64,000 nucleotides of DNA from Proteiniclasticum ruminis DSM 24773 (GTDB taxonomy: Bacteria; Bacillota; Clostridia; Clostridiales; Clostridiaceae): positions 62,001-126,000 of the forward strand of contig NZ_KL370832.1 in assembly GCF_000701905.1 (NCBI RefSeq). Reading direction: 5' to 3'. The notes beneath the pieces were generated by a model. It was given only the letters and a program-made list of their open reading frames with translations, was not told the origin of the DNA and did not search any database. Positions 25,159 through 34,421 of the stretch are shown one piece after another (position 1 is the first letter of the stretch; each line of letters begins with the position of its first letter). The translations under genes and the position numbers were made by a program.

Positions 25159-26604
25159 ATGAGTACAAAGTACATCCTTGCCATCGATGGTGGAACACAA
25201 AGTACCAAAGTGGTGATTTTTGACACAGAAGGAACAGAATATTGCTCCACTACAGTGAAACTGAAACCGATGATTTTGAACAATCACGGAAAAGCGGAAC
25301 ATCCAGACGATGATTTATGGACAAGTCTTATTGAAGCTTGCCAGGGTGTTCTAAAAAAATTTCAAGGAAATGTAAACGATATTATTGGTGTTGGGCTCGG
25401 ATCCATTAGATGCTGTAGAGCACTTGTTAAGGAAGATGGAAATCTTGCAGCACCCGTACAAAGCTGGATGGACATAAGACTTTCAAAGCCTTATGAGCAT
25501 GAACTGGATGAAGTACGTTATGTGACAACGACGACAGGGTATCTTACATACAGACTTACGGGAGAGGCAAAAGATACGCGATCCAATTATGTGGGACCAT
25601 GGCCCATTGATCCAGATACATTGGACTGGTATGTGGACGAAGATAAATTCAAAGCATACACAACACCAAGAGAAATGCTTTTTGAGCTGGTGGATCCTTC
25701 AACAGTTCTTGGACATGTAACCCAAAAAGCCAGTGAAATCACAGGTATTCCAGAAGGTATTCCTGTGGTAGCGACCTCTAATGATAAAGCGGTGGAGGGG
25801 CTGGGCGCAGGACTTGAAGATGATGGTACGGTGCTGGTTTCTTTAGGGACTTACATCACTTCCATGATGGTCGGAGATAAGTATGACCCGAATACCGTGA
25901 ACTACTGGAGCAATCCAGGGGCAGTGCAAGGGGAATTCCTCTACGAGAGCAATGGTATCAGAAGAGGTATGTCCACTGTCACTTGGGTTAAAGACTTGAT
26001 GGGCAGCGACGTGGTAAGAGAAGCAGAAAAACGAGGAATATCTCCAGAAGCATACCTCAATGAACTGGCAGCAAAGGTTCCAGCAGGTAGCAATGGACTC
26101 TATACCATACTTCATTGGCTCGCAAGACCCAACGTCCTACATGAAAGAGGAATGATGATCGGATTCAACGGTACTCATAAAGGGGAGCATATGTTCAGAT
26201 CTGTGCTGGAAGGCATCGCCTTCACCATGAAAAATAACGCGCAGGCTATGTGCGATGAACGTGGCACCGAACTTAAGAACCTTGTAGTCAGTGGTGGAGG
26301 TTCCAACGGCGAACTCTTTATGCAGATTTTTGCAGATGTATTTGGTGTGCCTGCACACAGAAATGTTGTGAATGGATCTGCAAGTATGGGAGCTGCCATT
26401 TGTACAGCACTGGCACTAGGAGTATACAGCTCCAGACATGAGGCCATTACGAATATGGTGAAGCGTAGAGACACATTCATGCCGAACTTAAAAAATACAG
26501 AACTTTATCACAGAATGAACTCAGAGGTCTACTCACAGATTCCTTCTGTTACGGATGAACTTCTAAAAAAATCTCATAATATCTTCCATAACCCTAAACC
26601 TTAA
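25159..26604 (+). CDS. FGGY-family carbohydrate kinase
   Basis: A 481-residue kinase of the xylulokinase/ribulokinase superfamily. The N-terminal phosphate loop ILAIDGGTQSTKVVIFD and the C-terminal VVSGGGSNGELFMQIFADV with SASMGAAICTALALG are typical; the catalytic aspartate region NDKAVEGLGAG is conserved. It phosphorylates a sugar, polyol or related hydroxy compound with ATP. I cannot assign it to a named kinase. It is in the operon under RpiR control, whose SIS domain could sense the product. Confidence 0.9.
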   Translation: MSTKYILAIDGGTQSTKVVIFDTEGTEYCSTTVKLKPMILNNHGKAEHPDDDLWTSLIEACQGVLKKFQGNVNDIIGVGLGSIRCCRALVKEDGNLAAPVQSWMDIRLSKPYEHELDEVRYVTTTTGYLTYRLTGEAKDTRSNYVGPWPIDPDTLDWYVDEDKFKAYTTPREMLFELVDPSTVLGHVTQKASEITGIPEGIPVVATSNDKAVEGLGAGLEDDGTVLVSLGTYITSMMVGDKYDPNTVNYWSNPGAVQGEFLYESNGIRRGMSTVTWVKDLMGSDVVREAEKRGISPEAYLNELAAKVPAGSNGLYTILHWLARPNVLHERGMMIGFNGTHKGEHMFRSVLEGIAFTMKNNAQAMCDERGTELKNLVVSGGGSNGELFMQIFADVFGVPAHRNVVNGSASMGAAICTALALGVYSSRHEAITNMVKRRDTFMPNLKNTELYHRMNSEVYSQIPSVTDELLKKSHNIFHNPKP

Positions 26605-26620
26605 TAATAGGAGGCAACAT

Positions 26621-27883
26621 ATGAAAGATTCAACAAGAAAATGGATTACCATCGCAATTCTTGCTACTGCCGCTGGTATAATCTTTGAACTGCCCTATAT
26701 GAGATACACTTTTTATGATCCTTTAAGAGAAGGATTGAACCTCTCACATGAACAGTTTGGTGAACTTATGAGTTTCTATGGCACCCTTGCATTTATATTC
26801 TATGTCCCAAGCGGATGGCTTGCAGACAGAGTATCTCATAAATGGCTGCTCGGATTCTCATTGATAGGTACAGGCCTTGGTGGGTTCTACCTGTCTACCT
26901 GGCCAAGCTTTACAGGAGCTAGAATACTCTTTGCGTTCTGGGGGATCACGACTATTTTCACTTTCTGGTCAGCACTTTTGAAAGCTACCAGCCTTCTTGG
27001 GGACAAGAGCGAACAGGGAAAACTGTTCTCATTGACAGAAGGTGGTAGAGGCATCATTACATCCTTAAGTGCTTTAATTGCAACAGCTATGATTGCGCAG
27101 ATTGGCGCAACACCAGACAAGTTTGTTTATGTATTATATCTGTATTCAGGTATCTGTATTGTTACAGGTTTAGGGGCACTTTGGCTTGTACCTCATAACA
27201 AGGGAGTCAAGGGGCCTGAAGAAAAGAGTGCAAATATCATTAAGGACATGATAGACGTTGCAAAGCTCCCTATTACATGGCTTCTTGCAGTATGCATCTT
27301 TTCGATTTACACCGTTTATACAACTTCCAGCTATTTTACTCCTTATATGACTGAAGTATTTGGTGTATCCGCAGCAACCGCTGCTGTTGTCGCTACTTTC
27401 AAGAATCACCTCTTTAGACCATTATCCGGTATTGTTGGAACATTCCTAACAACAAAAACAGGATCTTCTATTCCAGCAATGAGATACAGTATTATCTTCT
27501 TGGCAGCGCTCATTGGGATCACTCTGGTGCTTCCAATCAATGCCTCATTTGTCCTGATCATCTCTGTGGTCATAGCACTGATTGGACTCATGACATTCGT
27601 ACTTCGTGGGCTTTATTTTGCACCGGTTGGAGAAGTGGGAACACCAAAGAGATTTCTTGGAGCAGCCATGGGGCTAATTTCTACCATTGCTTTTGCTTCT
27701 GACATTTTTAACTTCAAGATTGTCGGCAGAATCCTTGATACGAATCCTGGAATTGGAGGCTATAAAATTGTGTTTATGTACATCCTTGGTCTTCTAGCAG
27801 TATCCTTGGTATCCCTGGTATTCCTCAAGAGGTTTGCGGCAAAAAGCGCAAAAAATCAGGACAAAGTAGAAGAAATCGGTTAA
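26621..27883 (+). CDS. MFS transporter
   Basis: A 420-residue protein with about 12 membrane segments. The loop 2-3 motif appears as GWLADRVSHKWLLG, the major facilitator signature. The overall pattern is that of the sugar-phosphate/organic-acid-type MFS permeases. It is co-directional with the FGGY kinase gene, 16 bases behind it, and probably imports the substrate of the pathway. A 14-bp hairpin separates it from the next transporter gene. Confidence 0.88.
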   Translation: MKDSTRKWITIAILATAAGIIFELPYMRYTFYDPLREGLNLSHEQFGELMSFYGTLAFIFYVPSGWLADRVSHKWLLGFSLIGTGLGGFYLSTWPSFTGARILFAFWGITTIFTFWSALLKATSLLGDKSEQGKLFSLTEGGRGIITSLSALIATAMIAQIGATPDKFVYVLYLYSGICIVTGLGALWLVPHNKGVKGPEEKSANIIKDMIDVAKLPITWLLAVCIFSIYTVYTTSSYFTPYMTEVFGVSAATAAVVATFKNHLFRPLSGIVGTFLTTKTGSSIPAMRYSIIFLAALIGITLVLPINASFVLIISVVIALIGLMTFVLRGLYFAPVGEVGTPKRFLGAAMGLISTIAFASDIFNFKIVGRILDTNPGIGGYKIVFMYILGLLAVSLVSLVFLKRFAAKSAKNQDKVEEIG

Positions 27884-27890
27884 ATGATCT

Positions 27891-27921
27891 GGCAGACAGC
27901 TGAAGATTTCAGCTGTCTGCC
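27891..27921 (+). other. Perfect 14-bp hairpin between two transporter genes
   Basis: GGCAGACAGCTGAA and its exact complement are separated by GAT, eight bases past the MFS stop codon. No U tract follows, so it may stabilise the upstream mRNA end or act as a partial attenuator ahead of the BCCT gene. Confidence 0.7.
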
Positions 27922-27947
27922 TACTACCATAAGGAGGGTTTTGACTA

Positions 27948-29540
27948 TTGGAGAAAAAAAAGAAGGCAGCAAATAACTTGATGAAAGGGCTGCGAATATG
28001 GGTAATCATACCTGCATTAGCGCTTCTTGTAGCCACAGTTGTATTAAGCTTTATAAATTATGATGCATTTCTAGATGTGACGACAAAAGCAAAAAACTTT
28101 ATGGTGATTGATATGGGCTGGGTTTTCAACATCATGGGGGTTGCCAGTATTTTAGCACTTATCCTAGTTTATTTTACACCGCTGAAAGATGTGAGACTTG
28201 GTGGACCGGACGCGAAGCCTCTTTTGAAGAAGTCCACTTGGTTTGCAATTACCCTTTGTACTACCATAGCCGCTGGAATCCTGTTCTGGGGAACTGCTGA
28301 ACCTATTTATCACCTGGCATATCCACCTGCATCTCTTGGAATTAAGCCTATGTCACCTGAAGCGGCTAAATTTGCCATGGAAACTATGTATCTGCATTGG
28401 ACCTTTGTGCCCTATGCATTGTATGCCCTCCCTACCATCGTATTCGGGTTTGCATATTACAATATGAGAAGACCATTTAGCGTAGGATCCGAAATTGCTC
28501 CTCTGATCGGGGAGGAAAAACAGCTGAAGGCGAACTCTATTATTGATGCCATAGTTCTATTTACCGTTGCCACAGGGATTTCTTCCTCATTTGGAACAGC
28601 TGTGCTAAATATGGGAGGAGGACTTAATGCGATTTTTGGGTTAAACAATGATAAAAACCTATGGGTTATCATTACTATTCTAGGAGCCATAGCATTTATT
28701 ATTTCCTCTGGCACAGGTTTGATGAAGGGAATCAAGTATCTTTCGGACTTTAACGTCTATATTTATTATGTTATTATTGGCGCACTGCTTCTTGTTGGAC
28801 CTACAAAGTACTTCATGGGACTTGGTACAGAAGCCTTTGGTGGTTTCTTAGACAACTTCTTCAGTAAAGCAATGTTCACAGGTACAGCGTATGGAGATGC
28901 GTGGGGATCCGATTGGACAATGTTCTACTGGTCCAACTGGATGGCTTGGGCGCCAGTTTCTGCAGTATTCCTTGCAAGAATCGCATATGGATATAAAATT
29001 AAAGAAATCATTATGATGAACCTGTTTATCCCAGGTATTTTCAGCGTAGTGTGGATGACCATTCTTTCAGGAACCAGCATTAACTTCCAAATGACTGGCC
29101 GCGTAGATATACTAAGTATCATGAATGAGCAGGGGGCGGGGGCTGCAGCTTATGCCATATTAAGGGAGTTTCCTCTGTCAGGCCTGTTCATTTTCATTTA
29201 CGTTTTAGCGGTATTTATCTCTTTCATTACTGCTACAGATTCAACAACCAATGCTATGGCATCCATTTCCACATCAGGTATGGATGATGGAACAAAAGAA
29301 GCTCCACTTTCAATAAAGATAATGTGGGGTACAGTGATAACAGTTGTAACACTTGTGTTCCTCATAACATTGGGGATTGATGGTATTCGAATGATGTCCT
29401 ATCTAGGAGGCTTTCCTGCACTCTTTATCGGAGCACTTAGTTTAGTTTCATTGGTTCTTATGATGAAAAAGCATTCAAAGATGGACAAAGTCAGTGAGAA
29501 GAGTGAGAATATGAAGTCTGATAATGATGAAACAGCTTAA
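27948..29540 (+). CDS. BCCT-family transporter (betaine/carnitine/choline type)
   Basis: A 530-residue protein with about 12 membrane helices. TTIAAGILFWGTAEPIYHL corresponds to the glycine-rich helix 3 region of the family, and FYWSNWMAWAPVSAVFLARI to the helix 8 tryptophan box, in which some of the usual tryptophans are replaced. Substrate is likely a quaternary amine or a related zwitterion, but the changed box argues against assuming betaine. It starts at TTG, nine bases after AAGGAGGG. It is last in the operon and followed by a large hairpin terminator. Confidence 0.88.
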   Translation: MEKKKKAANNLMKGLRIWVIIPALALLVATVVLSFINYDAFLDVTTKAKNFMVIDMGWVFNIMGVASILALILVYFTPLKDVRLGGPDAKPLLKKSTWFAITLCTTIAAGILFWGTAEPIYHLAYPPASLGIKPMSPEAAKFAMETMYLHWTFVPYALYALPTIVFGFAYYNMRRPFSVGSEIAPLIGEEKQLKANSIIDAIVLFTVATGISSSFGTAVLNMGGGLNAIFGLNNDKNLWVIITILGAIAFIISSGTGLMKGIKYLSDFNVYIYYVIIGALLLVGPTKYFMGLGTEAFGGFLDNFFSKAMFTGTAYGDAWGSDWTMFYWSNWMAWAPVSAVFLARIAYGYKIKEIIMMNLFIPGIFSVVWMTILSGTSINFQMTGRVDILSIMNEQGAGAAAYAILREFPLSGLFIFIYVLAVFISFITATDSTTNAMASISTSGMDDGTKEAPLSIKIMWGTVITVVTLVFLITLGIDGIRMMSYLGGFPALFIGALSLVSLVLMMKKHSKMDKVSEKSENMKSDNDETA

Positions 29541-29793
29541 TGAACTATATTAAATATGATTGATAGACACCATAAAAAACAACCCTTCCAATGCGGGAGG
29601 GTTGTTTTTATGGTGTCTTTTTACATGAGAATGAAGCTTGAAGTGTTTTTATTTGTTTAGAGTATTGTTTAGTGTCTTCTTTGCTGAGAAGATTTGAGTG
29701 TCAATACAATGCTGCTATGGGATCCTAATAGCAGAAATTCAGTCTTCATACACTATGTGTCCAAATGCAATTTATACTGCTGATACTTATTGG
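29541..29793. other. Intergenic region between convergent BCCT and AraC genes
   Basis: Besides the terminator at 29565-29618 this stretch has a small hairpin with arms CTGCTAT / ATAGCAG (29712-29734) and otherwise nothing I recognise. Confidence 0.5.
29565..29618. terminator. Large bidirectional terminator after the BCCT gene
   Basis: About 24-bp arms, AGACACCATAAAAAACAACC... and its near-exact complement, around the loop AATGCG. The long A and T tracts within the stem give U tracts in both directions, so it can stop both the BCCT operon and the convergent AraC-type gene. Confidence 0.88.
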
Positions 29794-30636
29794 TTACAGC
29801 TTTTGCTTTGCGATCTCTCTATAATCTTTTCTGTACTGAGAGGGTGAGATCCCGGCATATTTTTTAAAGACCCGGTTGAAATGCGTGACGTTGGAGAATC
29901 CTGTAAGATTAGAGATCTCGGTAATAGAAAGGTCTGTTTCCATGATCTTACGCTGGGCATTGGAGATTCTAGTGACGCTGATATACTGAACAATGGTGCG
30001 GTTTGTCATCCTTTTGAACTCCCGGCATAAGTAGTAATGGCTTACATAGAATTTCTTCGCCAACCCTTCTAAGGAGATATTTTCCGCATAGTTTTCATGA
30101 ATGAAGTCCATGACTTCTCCAATGAGGTGTTTATTGCAGCTCTTTTCTTTATTATCCGCTTTCCTTAAAAAAGTGACCAGCATGGTATTTAGAAGGCTCT
30201 GCATGGACTCCTGCTTGAAGACGGGATTCTCATTTTCCTCTTCCAGCATCTGACGCAGAATCTCTTCCATGGTTCTTTGAAGAGAAGGGTCAGGCCTGTA
30301 GGTTCCTGTAGAGTTCTCCATGGCATCTCTCAACTCTTTTGAAGTGAGGGCATTGGGTCTGAAGTATAAAACGATGCGCTTAAACGGTACATTGAGATCA
30401 CCATAAGAGTGGTGCATGACGTAGGGAGCTTTGAGGGCAAACATTCCAGGCTCAATACTAAAAATGTCACTTTCTATGATGATATTTCTTCCACCTTCCT
30501 CTAGAAAGTAAATTTCATAGAAGTCATGGAAGTGGGACTTTGTCATATTATCATTGACACCTTCTTTACGTTCACAGGCGATGAGTTGTCCTTCTGTCAT
30601 TCTGATTCCAGCATAATCAATCAATATAAAACACAC
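29794..30636 (-). CDS. AraC-family transcriptional regulator
   Basis: A 280-residue protein. The N-terminal half is a cupin-like sensor domain (THSHFHDFYEIY-type pattern, here KSHFHDFYEIYFLEEG). The C-terminal half has the two AraC helix-turn-helices (SLEGLAKKFYVSHYYLCREF and ITEISNLTGFSNVTHFNRVF) and the family ending KYAGISPSQYRKDY. It reads away from the TRAP/GH31 operon and is its likely regulator. The frame begins with GTG at 30636, which is poorly spaced from AAAGG; a TTG at 30624 is an alternative. Confidence 0.9.
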   Translation of the reverse strand: MCFILIDYAGIRMTEGQLIACERKEGVNDNMTKSHFHDFYEIYFLEEGGRNIIIESDIFSIEPGMFALKAPYVMHHSYGDLNVPFKRIVLYFRPNALTSKELRDAMENSTGTYRPDPSLQRTMEEILRQMLEEENENPVFKQESMQSLLNTMLVTFLRKADNKEKSCNKHLIGEVMDFIHENYAENISLEGLAKKFYVSHYYLCREFKRMTNRTIVQYISVTRISNAQRKIMETDLSITEISNLTGFSNVTHFNRVFKKYAGISPSQYRKDYREIAKQKL

Positions 30637-30818
30637 CTTTCTGGGGATGGAGAACTATATCTAATAGAGAATTATTACGTTTTCATTTTAACTCTAAGAG
30701 CAAGATATGTAAAGAAATGGAGGTTTCACTGCAATTTTTGTCTAGTTTGAATGTAATCGATGTAATACAATAAAGTCACTGTTAGAGAAATAACAAAAAA
30801 AGGAAGAAGGAAAAGAAC

Positions 30819-31370
30819 ATGATAAAGTTTGAAGGATCTTCTCAGTACAGTAAAGAGACCTTGTATCAGCTGTACAAAACAACAAATGAAATCTATGGTA
30901 TGAAGAAAATCCTAAAAAAGCTTTTGCTGGGCTTTGCCTTGGCTTTGGCCGGTCTCTTCCTTGATCTGCCGATGATTCTTCAGGGAATCCTTCTGATGTC
31001 AGGCGCCTGGCTCATGGTAAGCAAAGACTTTCCAGCCAGAATGAAAGCAGAGGATGTGCTGGAGACAAGAGGGAATCATCTTCCAGAGCTCAAGACGAAA
31101 TTCTATGACGGTCATCTTGAACTCAGCTCGGGTAAGAAAATGAAGCTTTCGTATCGTGATATTGAACATCTTTCTGAAGTAAACGGTCTCATGATGATTT
31201 TCTTCTCAAAAGACAGTGCCATCGTCATAGACAACGAAAGTCTCACTGGGGGAACAATGGAAGAGCTGAAAGACTTTTTAGAGGATAAAACGAATCTGAC
31301 CTTTCGTCAAAGCAGATCTTTCCTCAGCATGAGCCTAAAAGACCTTATGGGGCTTATCCGTAAATCATAA
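30819..31370 (+). CDS. YcxB-like membrane protein
   Basis: A 183-residue protein with two hydrophobic helices (LLLGFALALAGLFLDL and ILQGILLMSGAWLMV, residues about 33-70) followed by a cytoplasmic domain with the YcxB-like pattern (YDGHLELSSGKKMKLSYRDI ... MMIFFSKDSAIVIDNESL). Function unknown. It lies between the AraC regulator and the TRAP genes, with its own GGAAGAAGGAA site, and may or may not belong to that operon. Confidence 0.7.
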   Translation: MIKFEGSSQYSKETLYQLYKTTNEIYGMKKILKKLLLGFALALAGLFLDLPMILQGILLMSGAWLMVSKDFPARMKAEDVLETRGNHLPELKTKFYDGHLELSSGKKMKLSYRDIEHLSEVNGLMMIFFSKDSAIVIDNESLTGGTMEELKDFLEDKTNLTFRQSRSFLSMSLKDLMGLIRKS

Positions 31371-31453
31371 GAGGGTTACCACAATGAAATGATAGCGCAT
31401 CGCTCCGTCGATTCACTATAGATGTCAATTTTCAACATTTTAGGAGGAAAAAC

Positions 31454-32467
31454 ATGTTTAAAACAAAAAAACTAGTATCAGTTGTTCTAGCAGCTATGCT
31501 TGCGGTAGGACTTGCCGCGTGTGGTGAAAAGGCAGAATCTCCAACTGGAGAAAAAACCTTTGATCTGAAGCTTGGCCACAATCTTGCAGAAGACCACGCA
31601 GTGCATCTGGAGCTATCCGACTTTGCAGATAAAGTGAAGGAAAAATCCAATGGTACCATCAATATCCAGATTTTCCCCAATGGAACCCTGGGCAGTGAGA
31701 CCGATATGATTTCACAGATTCAGAACAGCGCTTTGGATATGGCAAAGGTTTCAGCCTCCACACTTGGAAACTTCAGTACACAGTATAATGCATACTCTGT
31801 ACCTTATGTCTTTGATAATCAGGAACATTTCTATAGTGTTATGGACGGTCAGATTACAGAAGACATCTTCGCAAGTACATCCGGGGATGGGTTTATTGGA
31901 CTTACTTGGCTGGATTCCGGTTCAAGATCTTTCTACACCAAGGATAAAGCCATCAGAACACCAGCGGACCTGAAAGGTCTGAAGATCCGTACCATGGATT
32001 CCCAGGTTGCGATAGATATGATGAATGCACTTGGCGGCTCTGCAACGGTCATGGGGTACAGCGACATTTACACCGGTCTTCAGCAAGGGGTCATCGATGG
32101 AGCAGAAAATAACGTAACAGCTCTGAGAGACCACGGTGAAGTGGCAAAATTCTATTCCTTCGATGAACATTCCAGAATTCCAGACGTTGTCGTTCTTTCT
32201 CAGAAAATCTGGAATGAAATGACAGAAGAACAGCAGAATGTACTGAAAACTGCAGCAAAAGAAGCCAGCGAAAGCTATAAGACAAGATGGAAGAATTTTG
32301 AAGATGAAGTACTTGAAAAAGCTACCAATGAATTTGGTGTAGAGCTTGTTAGAGACGTGGACATCAAGGCATTCCAGGATGCAGTGCAGCCACTATATGA
32401 AAAACTCAAGACCGAAAGCCCTGAAGTCTATGAAGTAGTTCAGAAAATTAGAGATGCTGCTAAATAG
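31454..32467 (+). CDS. dctP: TRAP transporter solute-binding lipoprotein, DctP family
   Basis: A 337-residue extracellular binding protein with a lipoprotein signal (LAAC, Cys23). DctP hallmarks: KLGHNLAEDHAVHLEL, FPNGTLGSETDMISQIQ, LKGLKIRTMDSQVAIDMMNA with the carboxylate-binding arginine, and QGVIDGAENNVTAL. The GAENN block is common in TRAP proteins for sugar acids. The protein captures an organic or sugar acid for the DctQM permease. It is followed by an attenuator-like hairpin before dctQ, which would allow excess binding protein. Confidence 0.93.
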   Translation: MFKTKKLVSVVLAAMLAVGLAACGEKAESPTGEKTFDLKLGHNLAEDHAVHLELSDFADKVKEKSNGTINIQIFPNGTLGSETDMISQIQNSALDMAKVSASTLGNFSTQYNAYSVPYVFDNQEHFYSVMDGQITEDIFASTSGDGFIGLTWLDSGSRSFYTKDKAIRTPADLKGLKIRTMDSQVAIDMMNALGGSATVMGYSDIYTGLQQGVIDGAENNVTALRDHGEVAKFYSFDEHSRIPDVVVLSQKIWNEMTEEQQNVLKTAAKEASESYKTRWKNFEDEVLEKATNEFGVELVRDVDIKAFQDAVQPLYEKLKTESPEVYEVVQKIRDAAK

Positions 32468-32479
32468 GAAATGAGATCA

Positions 32480-32519
32480 GGAAGGCAGCGCTCCCAAAAA
32501 GAGCAGAGCCTTCCTTTTT
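32480..32519 (+). terminator. Attenuating hairpin between dctP and dctQ
   Basis: Arms GGAAGGC...GCTC and GAGC...GCCTTCC with an internal three-base mismatch and a CCAAAAA loop, followed by TTTTTC. Partial termination here would lower permease expression relative to the binding protein. Confidence 0.75.
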
Positions 32520-32575
32520 CATGAAAATGAAGAAGAGAATAAAGAAAATAGTCCAAAGAATAAATGGAGGAAAAT

Positions 32576-33064
32576 ATGAAAAACATTGATAAAACCATTG
32601 ATAATATCATGAAAGCTGTCATGGCGCTCGCCATGCTCTCCTTAGTAGTGGGCGGATTCTGGCAGATTTTTTCCAGATGGATTCTAAAAGATCCATCCAC
32701 CTTCACCGAAGAATTCATGAGATATATGCTCATCTGGTCCAGTATGATTGGTTCTGCCTACTGCTTCTACAGCGATAAGCACCTGGCTCTGGATCTGTTT
32801 AAAAAGAAAGCCACCGGAAAGAAAGAAAAAGTGCTGAATATATTCATCGAAGCAATGATTCTATTTTTTATCATCTACGTATTCATCTACGGAGGTGCAA
32901 GACAGGCATTCAACAGCACCAATACCTCACCGGTAATGCACATTCCTTTTAAAGTGCTTTATATGATTCTCCCGATTTCTGGTATTTTTATCGTCCTTGC
33001 CAGATTTCTCAAATATTATCAGAATTATACAATCATGAGAGACGTAAGAAAGGAGAAAAACTGA
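32576..33064 (+). CDS. dctQ: TRAP transporter small permease, DctQ family
   Basis: A 162-residue four-helix membrane protein. The ATG at 32576 is used because GGAGG lies six bases upstream; the in-frame ATG at 32564 includes that site in its codons. Typical DctQ block: RYMLIWSSMIGSAYCFYSDK HLALDLF. It overlaps dctM by one base (TGATG). It pairs with DctM to form the sodium-driven permease. Confidence 0.9.
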   Translation: MKNIDKTIDNIMKAVMALAMLSLVVGGFWQIFSRWILKDPSTFTEEFMRYMLIWSSMIGSAYCFYSDKHLALDLFKKKATGKKEKVLNIFIEAMILFFIIYVFIYGGARQAFNSTNTSPVMHIPFKVLYMILPISGIFIVLARFLKYYQNYTIMRDVRKEKN

Positions 33065-34371
33065 TGGTAGTACAAGCAACCCTCATTCTGTTCACTATTT
33101 TCTTTGTGATGCTCTTCTCTGGAGTACCGATATCTGTGGGCATCGGCATCGCATCCATTGTCACTGCATTTTTCAGTTTTGACCCTTCTGTATTTGCCAT
33201 CACCGCAGCACAGAGAGTATTTTCAGGTATTGACTCCTTTGCTTTACTGGCACTGCCGTTTTTCACATTGGCAGGTAATGTCATGAATAAAGGTGGTATT
33301 GCCCAGAGGCTTGTTAGACTTGCAAGACTTGTTGTGGGCTGGATTCCAGGGTACCTCGCCGCAACCAACGTTCTGGCCAACATGTTCTTTGGGGCCATTT
33401 CAGGCTCTTCTGTGGCAGCAACCTCAGCCATGGGAAGCATCATGAGTCCACTGGAGCTGGAAGAAGGGTATGATCCTAATTACTCTGCAGCTGTAAACAT
33501 ATGCTCTGCACCTACAGGAATCATCATTCCTCCAAGTGGCCCGCTGATTCTTTATTCCATCACTGCAGGAGGCGTTTCTATCGCAGCGCTGTTTATGGGC
33601 GGATATCTTCCAGGGATTCTTCTTGGACTTTGTGTACTTGTTGTAGCCATTATTATGGCAGCAAAAAAAGGCTATCGAAAATCTACGGTCAAAGATACAG
33701 CTTCACCTTTAAAAATCGTCATTGATGCCATCCCATCCCTTTTTGCTGTCATTATTGTCATGGCGGGAATCTTGGCAGGCTGGTTCACACCAACAGAAGC
33801 AGGTGTTGTGGCTGTTCTTTATTGCGGTCTACTGGGCTTCCTCTACAAAGAACTAAACCTCAAGAATCTTTATGAAATTCTAGCAGATACGATGATCAGC
33901 TCCGCTACCATTCTCTTTTTAATAGCAGCATCCACCATCATGTCTTACGTGATGTCCTATTCAGGAATTCCTGCTGCCATCAGCAAAATGATCATGGGAG
34001 CCTCCAGCAACAAGTATGTACTGTTGTTCATCATGAATATATTCCTGCTTGTCATGGGTATGTTCCTGGATCTTACACCAGCCGTACTCATCTTCACACC
34101 GATTTTCCTGCCTATTGTCACAAGTATCGGTATGAGCCCTGTACATTTTGGTATCATGTTCATTCTGAACCTAGGCATAGGTTCCGTCACACCACCTGTT
34201 GGTTCCTGCCTCTTTGTGGGATGCAGTGTGGGTAAAGTATCCATTGAGGGAGTCACCAAATACATCATCCCACTTTTCATCGCCATGGTGGTTGCGTTAA
34301 TGCTCGTAACTTACATACCGGCGCTGTCTTTATGGATTCCGTCACTCTTTGGTCTGGTACCAGGGTTCTAG
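33064..34371 (+). CDS. dctM: TRAP transporter large permease, DctM family
   Basis: A 435-residue polytopic membrane protein with 12 or so helices. PFFTLAGNVMNKGGIAQRL, FGAISGSSVAATSAMGSIM and APTGIIIPPSGPLILYS are strong DctM signatures, and the NLGIGSVTPPVGSCLFVG segment marks the second repeat. It is the ion-coupled translocation subunit. The two GH31 glycosidase genes follow 50 bases downstream, so the imported compound is probably a glycoside or is produced with them. Confidence 0.94.
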   Translation: MVVQATLILFTIFFVMLFSGVPISVGIGIASIVTAFFSFDPSVFAITAAQRVFSGIDSFALLALPFFTLAGNVMNKGGIAQRLVRLARLVVGWIPGYLAATNVLANMFFGAISGSSVAATSAMGSIMSPLELEEGYDPNYSAAVNICSAPTGIIIPPSGPLILYSITAGGVSIAALFMGGYLPGILLGLCVLVVAIIMAAKKGYRKSTVKDTASPLKIVIDAIPSLFAVIIVMAGILAGWFTPTEAGVVAVLYCGLLGFLYKELNLKNLYEILADTMISSATILFLIAASTIMSYVMSYSGIPAAISKMIMGASSNKYVLLFIMNIFLLVMGMFLDLTPAVLIFTPIFLPIVTSIGMSPVHFGIMFILNLGIGSVTPPVGSCLFVGCSVGKVSIEGVTKYIIPLFIAMVVALMLVTYIPALSLWIPSLFGLVPGF

Positions 34372-34421
34372 GAACATAATTGCTCTTATGAGCATCAACA
34401 TTCATGTGCAAGGAGAACAAT

